23,878 nt of DNA from NCBI GenBank assembly GCA_043825615.1, contig JBDRRS010000025.1, positions 1-23,878 of the forward strand, given 5' to 3'. Each line of letters begins with the position of its first letter. Within the stretch, counting starts at the first letter, position 1. Positions 15,596 to 21,669 of this stretch are shown one piece after another. The position numbers and the translations under genes were made by a program. The DNA comes from JBDRMV01 sp043825615. GTDB taxonomy: Bacteria > CG03. The notes below the pieces were generated by a model. The model was not told the DNA's origin, did not search any database, and saw only the letters and a list, made by a program, of their open reading frames with translations.

Positions 15596-15618
15596 AACAA
15601 GTGTAAAAGGAGGCAGTT

Positions 15619-15906
15619 ATGAAATTCAAGCCGCTTGGAGACAAGGTTCTTGTTGAACCCTCAAAGGAAAAGGAGAAGAGCAGCAGCGGGATTATTATTC
15701 CCGACACGGCGAAGGAAAAACCGCAGGAGGGCAAGGTTATTGCGGTAGGTTCCGGAAAAAGAGACGATTCGGGGAAACTCATCCCGATGGATGTGAAGGC
15801 CGGCGATAAAGTTATCTACGGAAAGTATGCCGGCACCGAAATCAAACTTGAAGGAAAGGACTATGTGATTGTGGACCAGTCGGATATCAGCGGGATACTG
15901 GAGTAA
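15619..15906 (+). CDS. groES: co-chaperonin GroES
   Basis: 95 residues, the normal GroES length. It forms the heptameric lid of the GroEL chamber. Signatures are FKPLGDKVLVEP at the start, SSGIIIPDTAKEKPQEGKVIAVG (the mobile loop and following strand), VKAGDKVIYGKYAGTEI, and the C-terminal YVIVDQSDISGIL. AGGAGG (15608-15613) is 5 nt before the ATG. It is followed by groEL after 31 nt, in one HrcA/CIRCE-controlled operon. Confidence 0.98.
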   Translation: MKFKPLGDKVLVEPSKEKEKSSSGIIIPDTAKEKPQEGKVIAVGSGKRDDSGKLIPMDVKAGDKVIYGKYAGTEIKLEGKDYVIVDQSDISGILE

Positions 15907-15937
15907 AATTTAGGAACTAAGTATAGAGGAGGAAGAG

Positions 15938-17554
15938 ATGGCAAAACAGTTAAAATTTGGTCATGACGCTTTTTCTGCGCTGCAGAAAGGAATCGAGCAG
16001 CTCGCCGATGCCGTAAAAATTACGCTCGGGCCGAAAGGAAGGCACGTGATTCTTGACAAAAAATTCGGTTCGCCGACGATTACAAACGACGGCGTGACGG
16101 TTGCAAAAGAGATTGAGCTGCAGGACCCTTTTGAAAACATGGGAGCCGAGCTTGTTAAAGAAGTCGCTTCAAAAACAAACGATGTCGCCGGCGACGGCAC
16201 GACGACGGCGGTCGTTCTTGCGGAGGCGATTTTCAAAGAGGGTATGAAGAACATCACGGCGGGAGCGAGCGCTGTCCACATAAAAGCCGGGATTGACAAG
16301 GCGGTTAAAATTGCCGTGAGCGAGATCAAAAAAAGCGCAAAGAAAGTGAGCGCTGGCGAACTTGAGCAGATAGCCACTATTTCCGCGAATTCCAAAGAAG
16401 TGGGACAACTCATTGCCGAGGCGATAGGCAAAGTCGGTAAAGACGGCGTCATCACCGTGGAAGAGGGGAAAACATCGACGACCACGCTTGACGTCGTGGA
16501 GGGTATGCAGTTTGACAGGGGCAACATTTCCCCGTACTTTGTGACGGATGCCGAAAGGATGGAGACGATTCTTGATGACCCTTACATCATCATCACGGAT
16601 AAAAAGGTTTCGTCAATGCAGGACATGCTGCCGCTTATTGAAAAAATTGCAAAAAGGGGCAAATCGTTTCTGCTGATTGCCGACGAAGTCGAAGGGGAAG
16701 CGCTTGCGACGCTGGTCGTGAACAAACTCCGCGGAATTCTCAAATGCGCCGCCGTGAAAGCCCCGGGTTTCGGCGACAGAAGGAAAGAGATGCTCGGCGA
16801 TATCGCGACCATTACGAAGGGCACCGTGATTTCGGAAGACGTCGGGATGAAACTTGAAAAAGCGGAACTTGATATGCTCGGCTCCGCAAAAAGAGTGACG
16901 ATTGACAAGGAAAATACGACAATCGTTGAAGGCAGGGGAGCCAAAAAAGATATTGACGCGCGAATCGGTCAGATAAGAAAGCAGATTGAGGAAACGGATT
17001 CGGATTACGACAAGGAAAAACTTGAGGAGCGTCTCGCTAAACTTGCCGGCGGCGTTGCTGTAATCAACGTGGGCGGCGCGACGGAAACCGAGATGAAGGC
17101 AAAGAAATTCAAGGTTGAGGACGCGATGCATGCGACGCGCGCGGCCGAGGAAGAAGGCATCATTCCCGGCGGCGGCGTGATGCTTATCAGGGCGATTGAA
17201 AAAATAAAAGAAACCAAGTACGCGGATTCCGAGGAGCAGACGGGCGCCAACATCGTGATGAAAGCGCTTGAAGCGCCGATGAGGGAAATTGCCAGAAATG
17301 CCGGTCAGGAAGGAACGGTGGTCGTGCAGGAAGTCAAAAAACGGGGCGGCAACATCGGGTTTGACGCCGACAAGGGCGAGTTCGTCGATATGCTGAAAGC
17401 CGGCATTGTTGACCCTGTAAAAGTCGTAAGGACTTCTCTTGAAAACGGCGCCTCGATAGCAGCTGTTCTTCTGACGACGGAATGTCTTGTCACGGACATT
17501 CCCGAAGAAAAGAAGGAAATGCCCGGGATGCCCGGCGGCGGCGGAATGTATTAA
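15938..17554 (+). CDS. groEL: chaperonin GroEL
   Basis: 538 residues, full length. The ATP-dependent folding chamber subunit shows the expected ITLGPKGRHVILDK, the phosphate-binding TNDGVTVAKEIEL and DVAGDGTTTAVVLAEAI, the ATPase segments around EGIIPGGGVML, and a Gly-Met-rich tail ending PGGGGMY. AGGAGG (15927-15932) is 5 nt upstream. The stop codon is the first three bases of a 21-bp tandem duplication. Only one groEL is seen, so it is presumably the housekeeping copy. It is also the best gene here for placing the organism. Confidence 0.98.
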   Translation: MAKQLKFGHDAFSALQKGIEQLADAVKITLGPKGRHVILDKKFGSPTITNDGVTVAKEIELQDPFENMGAELVKEVASKTNDVAGDGTTTAVVLAEAIFKEGMKNITAGASAVHIKAGIDKAVKIAVSEIKKSAKKVSAGELEQIATISANSKEVGQLIAEAIGKVGKDGVITVEEGKTSTTTLDVVEGMQFDRGNISPYFVTDAERMETILDDPYIIITDKKVSSMQDMLPLIEKIAKRGKSFLLIADEVEGEALATLVVNKLRGILKCAAVKAPGFGDRRKEMLGDIATITKGTVISEDVGMKLEKAELDMLGSAKRVTIDKENTTIVEGRGAKKDIDARIGQIRKQIEETDSDYDKEKLEERLAKLAGGVAVINVGGATETEMKAKKFKVEDAMHATRAAEEEGIIPGGGVMLIRAIEKIKETKYADSEEQTGANIVMKALEAPMREIARNAGQEGTVVVQEVKKRGGNIGFDADKGEFVDMLKAGIVDPVKVVRTSLENGASIAAVLLTTECLVTDIPEEKKEMPGMPGGGGMY

Positions 17555-17593
17555 GAAGTTTAATGGGGTCTGTAAGAAGTTTAATGGGGTCAG
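17552..17593. repeat. 21-bp tandem duplication at the groEL stop codon
   Basis: TAAGAAGTTTAATGGGGTC plus two bases is repeated back-to-back (17552-17572 and 17573-17593) with one mismatch. The first unit begins with the groEL TAA itself. The second leads directly into the palindromic element at 17586. Confidence 0.8.
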
Positions 17594-17669
17594 GTCTTGC
17601 AATAATACATTAGGCATATGCCGATAATGCATTTTTTCCGGAAGTGATGTTGCATTAAGGCCTGACCCC
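17586..17669. repeat. GGGGTCAGG palindromic element (REP-like)
   Basis: GGGGTCAGGTC (17586-17596) pairs with GGCCTGACCCC (17659-17669), with one G-T pair. Between them are the palindrome GGCATATGCC and repeated TGCATT motifs that allow inner hairpins. GGGGTCAGG-ended elements resemble the REP palindromes mobilised by Y1 (RAYT-type) transposases. The element lies in the 323-bp gene-free interval after groEL. Confidence 0.7.
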
Positions 17670-17717
17670 GTATTTTTCTGCGGGTTTTTCAGGAGCCCCC
17701 GCGCGGCATATTAAACA

Positions 17718-17757
17718 GGAAAAAGTGCGGCCGTTTTCTTTTTCCCGTCGGTTTTTT
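17718..17757 (+). terminator. possible groEL terminator
   Basis: GGAAAAAG (17718-17725) pairs perfectly with CTTTTTCC (17738-17745) around a 12-nt loop, and a T7 run follows at 17752-17758. The stem is A/U-rich and the T-run is several bases away, so this is only a fair candidate. Confidence 0.4.
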
Positions 17758-17822
17758 TAAGTGGACAGTTTACAACCTGTACTCTAATAAACAGTATTTA
17801 TCAAGAAATCCCAAATTACCCC

Positions 17823-17851
17823 TTGACAAATTGGTTAAACCGTATTATACT
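17823..17851 (+). promoter_or_regulatory. strong sigma70-type promoter of the HTH-receiver gene
   Basis: TTGACA (17823-17828), 17 nt, TATACT (17846-17851), with one mismatch in total. Start of transcription near 17858 would leave a leader of about 20 nt before ATG 17878. Confidence 0.85.
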
Positions 17852-17877
17852 TATACTGAAAGCAGTTAGAGGGTATA

Positions 17878-18438
17878 ATGAATAAAAAAATATTTACCAC
17901 TCAGGATGTTTCACGCATGTTGTCATGCGACCTAACTACCGTTATAAAATGGGTCAACGAAGATAAATTAAAAGCGTACAAAACACCCGGCGGACACAGA
18001 AGGATTGAGGGACCGGATCTGGTTGACTTTGTAAAAAAATTCAAACTTCCTTTCCCCGATGAATTGAAAGAGGAAAACCGCGTTCTCATTGTGGATGACG
18101 ATCCTGATTTTGTCAGTCTTACGGCGGGATATCTGCAGAAGGTTGATAACATCCGCATTGACAGCGCCAACGAAGGTTTTATGGCGGGCGAGAAGGTCAT
18201 TTCGTTTAATCCTCACGTGGTAATTCTTGACGTAAAACTTCCCGGGATTGACGGCTACGAGGTCTGCAGGAGAATAAAAGAAAGGGAAGAAACCAAGGGT
18301 ATCAAAATCGTTGTGGTAACGGCGTACGATTCTCCGCAGGACAGGCGCAACGCCCTTGAAAGCGGCGCCGACGTTTATTTTGCAAAACCGCTGAAATCAG
18401 ACCAGTTCGTAAGTACAGTAAAAAAATTTCTGACGTAA
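17878..18438 (+). CDS. MerR/excisionase-type HTH fused to a response-regulator receiver domain
   Basis: 186 residues. Residues 1-55 are an excisionase/MerR-like winged helix (FTTQDVSRMLSCDLTTVIKWV, then YKTPGGHRRI). Residues 67-186 are a CheY-like receiver with the acidic pocket DDD (73-75), phospho-acceptor Asp118 (ILDVKLPG), Thr148 and Lys170 (FAKP), all in place. The order is reversed relative to classical response regulators, where the receiver comes first. It is probably a DNA-binding regulator controlled by phosphorylation, but no histidine kinase is nearby. GAGGG lies 4 nt before the ATG. Known relatives are annotated as helix-turn-helix response regulators in uncultured phyla. Confidence 0.88.
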   Translation: MNKKIFTTQDVSRMLSCDLTTVIKWVNEDKLKAYKTPGGHRRIEGPDLVDFVKKFKLPFPDELKEENRVLIVDDDPDFVSLTAGYLQKVDNIRIDSANEGFMAGEKVISFNPHVVILDVKLPGIDGYEVCRRIKEREETKGIKIVVVTAYDSPQDRRNALESGADVYFAKPLKSDQFVSTVKKFLT

Positions 18439-18532
18439 TGAAAAAAAATTCCGTTTTTCAGAATGGCTTTTTGTTTTCGAAAGTGGCAAGTAAACAGTGC
18501 AATGGTTACTTAAAAAAAATGGAGGTGTTATT

Positions 18533-18772
18533 ATGACAAGTGCAAGAAGGATTCGGCTGGAGAAAGGGCTTTTGAAGGTTTGTGAAGTCGCCGAGGAAGC
18601 CGGCGTGAGACCGTCAACCGTGAAATTTTACAACGAGCGGGGGCTTATTGACGTTACCGCTTACACCAGGGGCGGCTACCGGCTGTTCGACAGAGAGAAA
18701 ACGGTGAAAAGAATCATCGCCATCCGCCAGATGACGTCCAGAAGAATGGCGCTGGCGCAGTTCGCCGTTTAA
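18533..18772 (+). CDS. small MerR-type HTH protein
   Basis: 79 residues, essentially a MerR DNA-binding domain alone: KVCEVAEEAGVRPSTVKFYNERGLI (helix-turn-helix and wing) followed by RGGYRLFDREKTVKRIIAIRQM, then a short end. The effector-binding region and long dimerisation helix of full MerR regulators are missing. GGAGG (18521-18525) is 7 nt upstream of ATG 18533. It may bind DNA as a small dimer or act as an antagonist. It lies between the HTH-receiver gene and a HEAT-family gene. Confidence 0.75.
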   Translation: MTSARRIRLEKGLLKVCEVAEEAGVRPSTVKFYNERGLIDVTAYTRGGYRLFDREKTVKRIIAIRQMTSRRMALAQFAV

Positions 18773-18840
18773 CAAAATATGGCAAAACGTTCTTTTGAAA
18801 GTTTTTGCGCAAAATGTTGAAACCGGAAAATAAAATAAAT

Positions 18841-19572
18841 ATGAGAAGCGGTGAAAATTGCTTTTCTCCGGAAAAACCCTTGTCAAGGGAAGAGGTAAAA
18901 GGGTTCATAAAACAGGGGAAGGAATGTCTTAACGAATTGATTCCGCTCCTGAATTTGATTAACTGGGAAAAATACGGGGAAAAGACGGACGAATGGCCGC
19001 TTGCCCGCGACCTCCGCTTTGTTATCGGAGAAATAATCAGAAACGACAGCGGAGCGGTGCCCGACATTGCGCGTTTTCTGAAAAGTTCCGCCTGGCGAAT
19101 CAGGTGGGGAATAATTTCCGTTCTTTTAGACGAAGAAGTAAAGGACCCTGCACTTGTCCCTTTTCTAATTCTTCTTCTGGAAGATGAAAATAAGTCAATC
19201 CGCCGGGGAGCCGTCCGCCTTCTTGCCGTCCAGCCTGCGGAGGATGCCGGCGCAATTCTCGCCGAAGTTCTCGTAAACGAAAAAGACCAGTTTGTTCTTA
19301 TAGACGTTGCGAAAGGCCTGCTTGAAAGGGGCGATTCGCGCGGGGAAAAAGTTATGAGGAAAATTCTTTTTGAGTCGCCTCACTGGGCTGCGCGCGCTTC
19401 GGCGGCAAGGTGTCTGGGAATTGTGAAAAACAACGAAGCGTTTAACCTTCTGACCGAGGCCCTTCCGAAAGAAGGTTTTCAGCCGGTGGTTGCTCAGATA
19501 ATAGAGAGCATCAGAAGACACACCGGCCTTACTGATGACGATGTCCGCAGGAGGTGGCTGAATGTCCGCTAA
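18841..19572 (+). CDS. HEAT-repeat protein with C-terminal RRHTGLTDDDVR tail
   Basis: 243 residues from the chosen ATG. The N-terminal module GKECLNELIPLLNLINWEKY matches the paralogues at 13766 and 14541. HEAT-like pairs follow (RIRWGIISVLLDEEV; SIRRGAVRLLAVQPAEDAGA; ARASAARCLGIVKNNEA), and the tail is SIRRHTGLTDDDVRRRWLNV. The start is uncertain: TTG 18805, ATG 18814 and ATG 18841 are in frame and none has a strong ribosome site; 18841 gives the same distance to the GK module as in the paralogue at 14541. No signal peptide. It overlaps the following stub by 11 nt. Confidence 0.7.
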   Translation: MRSGENCFSPEKPLSREEVKGFIKQGKECLNELIPLLNLINWEKYGEKTDEWPLARDLRFVIGEIIRNDSGAVPDIARFLKSSAWRIRWGIISVLLDEEVKDPALVPFLILLLEDENKSIRRGAVRLLAVQPAEDAGAILAEVLVNEKDQFVLIDVAKGLLERGDSRGEKVMRKILFESPHWAARASAARCLGIVKNNEAFNLLTEALPKEGFQPVVAQIIESIRRHTGLTDDDVRRRWLNVR

Positions 19573-19774
19573 AAATGTATTTATCCCTGTAGAGACCGCC
19601 CAGCGGCTCGGCAATATCCGGAGGAAAGAGATTTTACCTCTCCTGAAAAAAGCAATAAGAAAAGAAAAGAGCAGTATGGTGGTCGCCGCTCTTGTAAGTT
19701 CCATCCGCAGGCACACGGGCAAGACGGACGATGAGGTGAGACAGGAGTATATCGGGATGCCGTTATTGAAATGA
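19562..19774 (+). CDS. 70-residue stub: last HEAT unit plus RRHTGKTDDEVR tail
   Basis: It encodes only the C-terminal part of the HEAT family: one helical pair (AQRLGNIRRKEILPLLKKAIRK) and the tail SIRRHTGKTDDEVRQEYIGM. It has its own AGGAGG box 7 nt before the ATG, inside the 3' end of the preceding gene, and overlaps that gene by 11 nt, so it should be translated. It may be a decayed tandem duplicate or a functional free tail module that competes with or completes its neighbour. Its stop overlaps the ATG of the remnant leader ORF before the first ORF6N gene (ATGA at 19771-19774). Confidence 0.6.
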   Translation: MSAKNVFIPVETAQRLGNIRRKEILPLLKKAIRKEKSSMVVAALVSSIRRHTGKTDDEVRQEYIGMPLLK

Positions 19775-19795
19775 AAATGATTAGGAGATTAGCCG

Positions 19796-20293
19796 ATGTC
19801 TGATTTGGTGCCGGTTGAAGTGATAGCGAATAAGATTTTTTTAATTCGCGGACAAAAGGTGATGCTGGATCGCGACTTAGCGAAACTTTACGGAGTTAGT
19901 ACGGGAAGATTGAATGAACAAGTTAAAAGAAATGGCAAAAGATTTCCTGTCGAATTTATGTTTCAGCTGTCAAAAGAGGAATTCAATAACTTGATATCGC
20001 AGTTTGCGATATCAAGATGGGGAGGAATAAGAAAACTGCCGTTTGTTTTCACTGAACATGGTATCGCGATGCTCTCAAGCGTGCTTAATAGCGATAGAGC
20101 AATAGCAGTGAACATACAAATAATAAAAACTTTTATCAGGATGAGGCAGATGATGCTCTCGTATAAAGATTTGAAAGAAAAAATAGAAAAAATTGAATCA
20201 AAATATGATAAGCAATTCCGGATTGTGTTTCAGGCGTTGAAGCAATTGCTGGAGCCGAAACCGGTTCCGCCGAAGGGAAAAGTAGGATTTTAA
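19796..20293 (+). CDS. ORF6N-domain DNA-binding protein (array copy 1)
   Basis: 165 residues. Residues 1 to about 100 are an ORF6N domain (PF10543 type, phage-derived): IFLIRGQKVMLDRDLAKLYGVSTGRLNEQVKRN, FPVEFMFQLSKEEF, and FTEHGIAMLSSVLNS. A basic coiled coil follows (KDLKEKIEKIESKYDKQFRIVFQALKQLLEP) and a short end PKGKVGF. The last 153 bp differ from copy 3 at only three positions while the 5' half is diverged. Codons for NLISQFAISR contain a perfect 27-bp palindrome. AGGAGA is 8 nt before the ATG, in a leader shared with copies 3 and 4. Confidence 0.88.
   Translation: MSDLVPVEVIANKIFLIRGQKVMLDRDLAKLYGVSTGRLNEQVKRNGKRFPVEFMFQLSKEEFNNLISQFAISRWGGIRKLPFVFTEHGIAMLSSVLNSDRAIAVNIQIIKTFIRMRQMMLSYKDLKEKIEKIESKYDKQFRIVFQALKQLLEPKPVPPKGKVGF
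19990..20016. repeat. perfect palindrome inside ORF6N copy 1
   Basis: CTTGATATCGCA (19990-20001), GTT, TGCGATATCAAG (20005-20016): 12-bp arms with no mismatch. The centre is base 20003, 207 nt after the A of the start codon, the same offset as in copies 3 and 4. Confidence 0.95.
20141..20293. repeat. shared 3' third of ORF6N genes (copy A; copy B at 21449-21601)
   Basis: The 153 bp from ATGAGGCAGATGATG to the TAA are the same as 21449-21601 except for three bases. The upstream halves of the two genes are clearly diverged, so the boundary is abrupt and suggests gene conversion or segmental swapping. Confidence 0.9.
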
Positions 20294-20308
20294 GTGAATA
20301 AAAAAATG
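20283..20308 (+). repeat. array junction sequence (copy 1)
   Basis: A 26-bp block spanning the ORF6N stop codon and the start of a MxKKM reading frame. It matches 21591-21616 and 22877-22902 at 24 of 26 bases. It is followed by AGAACCGTCCCC, as is the second copy. Confidence 0.8.
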
Positions 20309-20342
20309 AGAACCGTCCCCATTCTTTTCGATTGGAGGAGAA

Positions 20343-20888
20343 ATGGACATAGTTAAATTTGAGGAAGTGGCGAATAAAGTCATTGAGATAAGAGGGGAAA
20401 AGGTTATCCTTGACAGCGATATTGCCGCCCTTTATGGGGCGTCAACGAGGGATATTAACAAGGCGGCTAAAAACAATCCGGATAAATTTCCCGAAGGTTA
20501 TATCTTCCATCTTACAAAAGAGGAGAAAACGGAGGTGGTGGAAAATTTCCACCACCTTAAAAAATTACGATTTTCTCCGCAACTGCCAAAGGCGTTTACG
20601 GAAAAAGGGCTTTATATGCTTGCTACGATTTTGAAAAGTTCCCGCGCCGCACAAACGACAGTAGCGATAATAGAGACATTTGCCAAACTTCGGCATCTTA
20701 CCAGGAACATAAAAGAACTTTCTGTGACCGGGGATAAATCCGCTCAAAAAGCGCTTATGAGGGAAAGCGGAGTTTTGGCGGCTGAAATTTTCGATGAAGG
20801 ATTGGAAACTATCGGCAGCGAAACGACGATTGAAGTTAACTTTGCGGTGCTGAAACTTAAACACACTGTAAAGAAAAGAAGAAAATGA
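20343..20888 (+). CDS. ORF6N-domain DNA-binding protein (divergent member)
   Basis: 181 residues. The ORF6N domain is recognisable (VIEIRGEKVILDSDIAALYGASTRDINKAAKNN; FPEGYIFHLTKEE; FTEKGLYMLATILKSSRA), but the C-terminal part differs from the other three: it lacks the coiled coil and ends IEVNFAVLKLKHTVKKRRK, as in another known ORF6N subtype. GGAGGAGA precedes the ATG. A perfect palindrome lies in the codons for VVENFHHL. It sits between copies 1 and 3 like an inserted gene. Function is unknown; ORF6N proteins are thought to bind DNA. Confidence 0.85.
   Translation: MDIVKFEEVANKVIEIRGEKVILDSDIAALYGASTRDINKAAKNNPDKFPEGYIFHLTKEEKTEVVENFHHLKKLRFSPQLPKAFTEKGLYMLATILKSSRAAQTTVAIIETFAKLRHLTRNIKELSVTGDKSAQKALMRESGVLAAEIFDEGLETIGSETTIEVNFAVLKLKHTVKKRRK
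20533..20557. repeat. perfect palindrome inside the divergent ORF6N gene
   Basis: AGGTGGTGGAAA (20533-20544), A, TTTCCACCACCT (20546-20557): 12-bp arms with no mismatch. The centre is 202 nt after the start codon's A, in the equivalent part of the protein (Asn-Phe at the centre). Confidence 0.95.
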
Positions 20889-20909
20889 TAGAAAAAATGT
20901 TTGAAGATT

Positions 20910-20940
20910 CCGGTTCCGCCGAAGAGAAAGATAGGATTTT
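20910..20940 (+). pseudogene. ORF6N 3'-end remnant
   Basis: Thirty-one bases, CCGGTTCCGCCGAAGAGAAA and on to ATAGGATTTT, match the 3' end of ORF6N copy 3 with one mismatch, yet lie 21 nt after the stop of the unrelated-ended ORF6N gene at 20343. They are the trace of a lost or displaced gene copy. Confidence 0.7.
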
Positions 20941-20946
20941 GAAAAT

Positions 20947-21105
20947 ATGAAAAAATTATCTGAAAGCAGACAAGCGCATTTATTTGTAGTGTGCGAGATT
21001 GCTCGCATTAAAGAGGCGAACGCCGACTTCAGGGCCTGCTTTGTCTATTTCGGTCTTGCTTTCGCGCAGAGAATTGGAATGATTAGGAGATTAGCCGATG
21101 TCTGA
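20947..21105 (+). CDS. 52-residue small ORF coupled to ORF6N copy 3
   Basis: It begins MKKLSESR and ends FAQRIGMIRRLADV, with its stop TGA at 21103-21105, 5 nt into the ORF6N gene that starts at 21098; the ORF6N ribosome site lies within it. A homologue at 23434 encodes the same protein without a 9-residue in-frame insertion. That extra DNA contains the hairpin TGCGAG-ATTG-CTCGCA (20992-21007). The last 90 bp up to the ORF6N ATG are identical in both. No strong ribosome site precedes it. It may be a real small protein or a duplicated leader. Confidence 0.4.
   Translation: MKKLSESRQAHLFVVCEIARIKEANADFRACFVYFGLAFAQRIGMIRRLADV
21011..21100 (+). repeat. 90-bp identical leader of ORF6N copies 3 and 4 (second copy 23471-23560)
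   Basis: Bases 21011-21100 and 23471-23560 are identical, ending in the ORF6N start codon. The last 22 bases (ATGATTAGGAGATTAGCCGA and on) also precede copy 1 at 19777-19798. The perfect identity implies recent duplication or ongoing conversion. Confidence 0.9.
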
Positions 21106-21601
21106 TTTGGTGCCGGTTGAAATTATTGCTGGGAAAATTTTTCTCATCAGGGAGCAAAAGGTTATGCTGGACAGGGATTTGGCTGGTTTATATGCGGTGG
21201 AAGTTAAATATTTAAAAAGGCAGGTAAAAAGAAATAATGAGCGTTTCCCCGAAGATTTTATGTTTCAATTGTCAAAAGAAGAATTTGAAAATTGGAGGTG
21301 CCAATTTGTCACCTCCAAATCTGATAAAATGGGATTACGTTACCGGCCGTTTGCATTCACAGAACATGGTATTTTAATGCTTTCATCGGTGTTAAATAGT
21401 AAAAGGGCAATAACGGTTAATATACAAATAATGAGGACATTCGCACAGATGAGGCAGATGATGCTCTCGTACAAAGATTTGAAAGAAAAAATAGAAAAAA
21501 TTGAATCAAAATATGATAAGCAATTCCGGATTGTGTTTCAGGCGTTGAAGCAATTGCTGGAGCCGAAACCGGTTCCGCCGAAGAGAAAAATAGGATTTTA
21601 A
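21098..21601 (+). CDS. ORF6N-domain DNA-binding protein (array copy 3)
   Basis: 167 residues. ORF6N domain: IFLIREQKVMLDRDLAGLYAVEVKYLKRQVKRN, FPEDFMFQLSKEEFENW, FTEHGILMLSSVLNS. The same coiled coil as copy 1 follows (identical from KDLKEKIEKIE onwards apart from PKRKIGF). The recognition part differs substantially from copy 1. AGGAGA is 8 nt upstream of the ATG, within the shared leader. The codons for NWRCQFVTSK hold a 27-bp near-perfect palindrome. The 26-bp junction sequence and the ATPase gene follow. Confidence 0.88.
   Translation: MSDLVPVEIIAGKIFLIREQKVMLDRDLAGLYAVEVKYLKRQVKRNNERFPEDFMFQLSKEEFENWRCQFVTSKSDKMGLRYRPFAFTEHGILMLSSVLNSKRAITVNIQIMRTFAQMRQMMLSYKDLKEKIEKIESKYDKQFRIVFQALKQLLEPKPVPPKRKIGF
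21292..21318. repeat. near-perfect palindrome inside ORF6N copy 3
   Basis: TTGGAGGTGCCAA (21292-21304), T, TTGTCACCTCCAA (21306-21318): 12 of 13 pairs match. The centre is base 21305, 207 nt after the start codon's A, exactly as in copies 1 and 4, though the sequence is different. Confidence 0.92.
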
Positions 21602-21616
21602 ATGATTAAAAAAATG
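21591..21616 (+). repeat. array junction sequence (copy 2)
   Basis: Twenty-six bases identical to 22877-22902, covering the last codons and TAA of ORF6N followed directly by ATGATTAAAAAAATG. After it the sequence reads GAGAACCGTCCCC and leads into the ATPase gene. Confidence 0.85.
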
Positions 21617-21669
21617 AGAACCGTCCCCTTTCTTTCCTATGTTTTCCATTGCAAAAGGAGCAAAGAGAA

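Noticed and set aside
16613..17632. Long leftward open frame (339 codons) over groEL
   Set aside because: It is a mirror of the strongly biased groEL codons; there is no ribosome site and no recognisable protein.
18439..18532. Terminator after the HTH-receiver gene
   Set aside because: A-rich and T-rich runs are present, but the possible stem (ATTC with GAAT) is only four base pairs.
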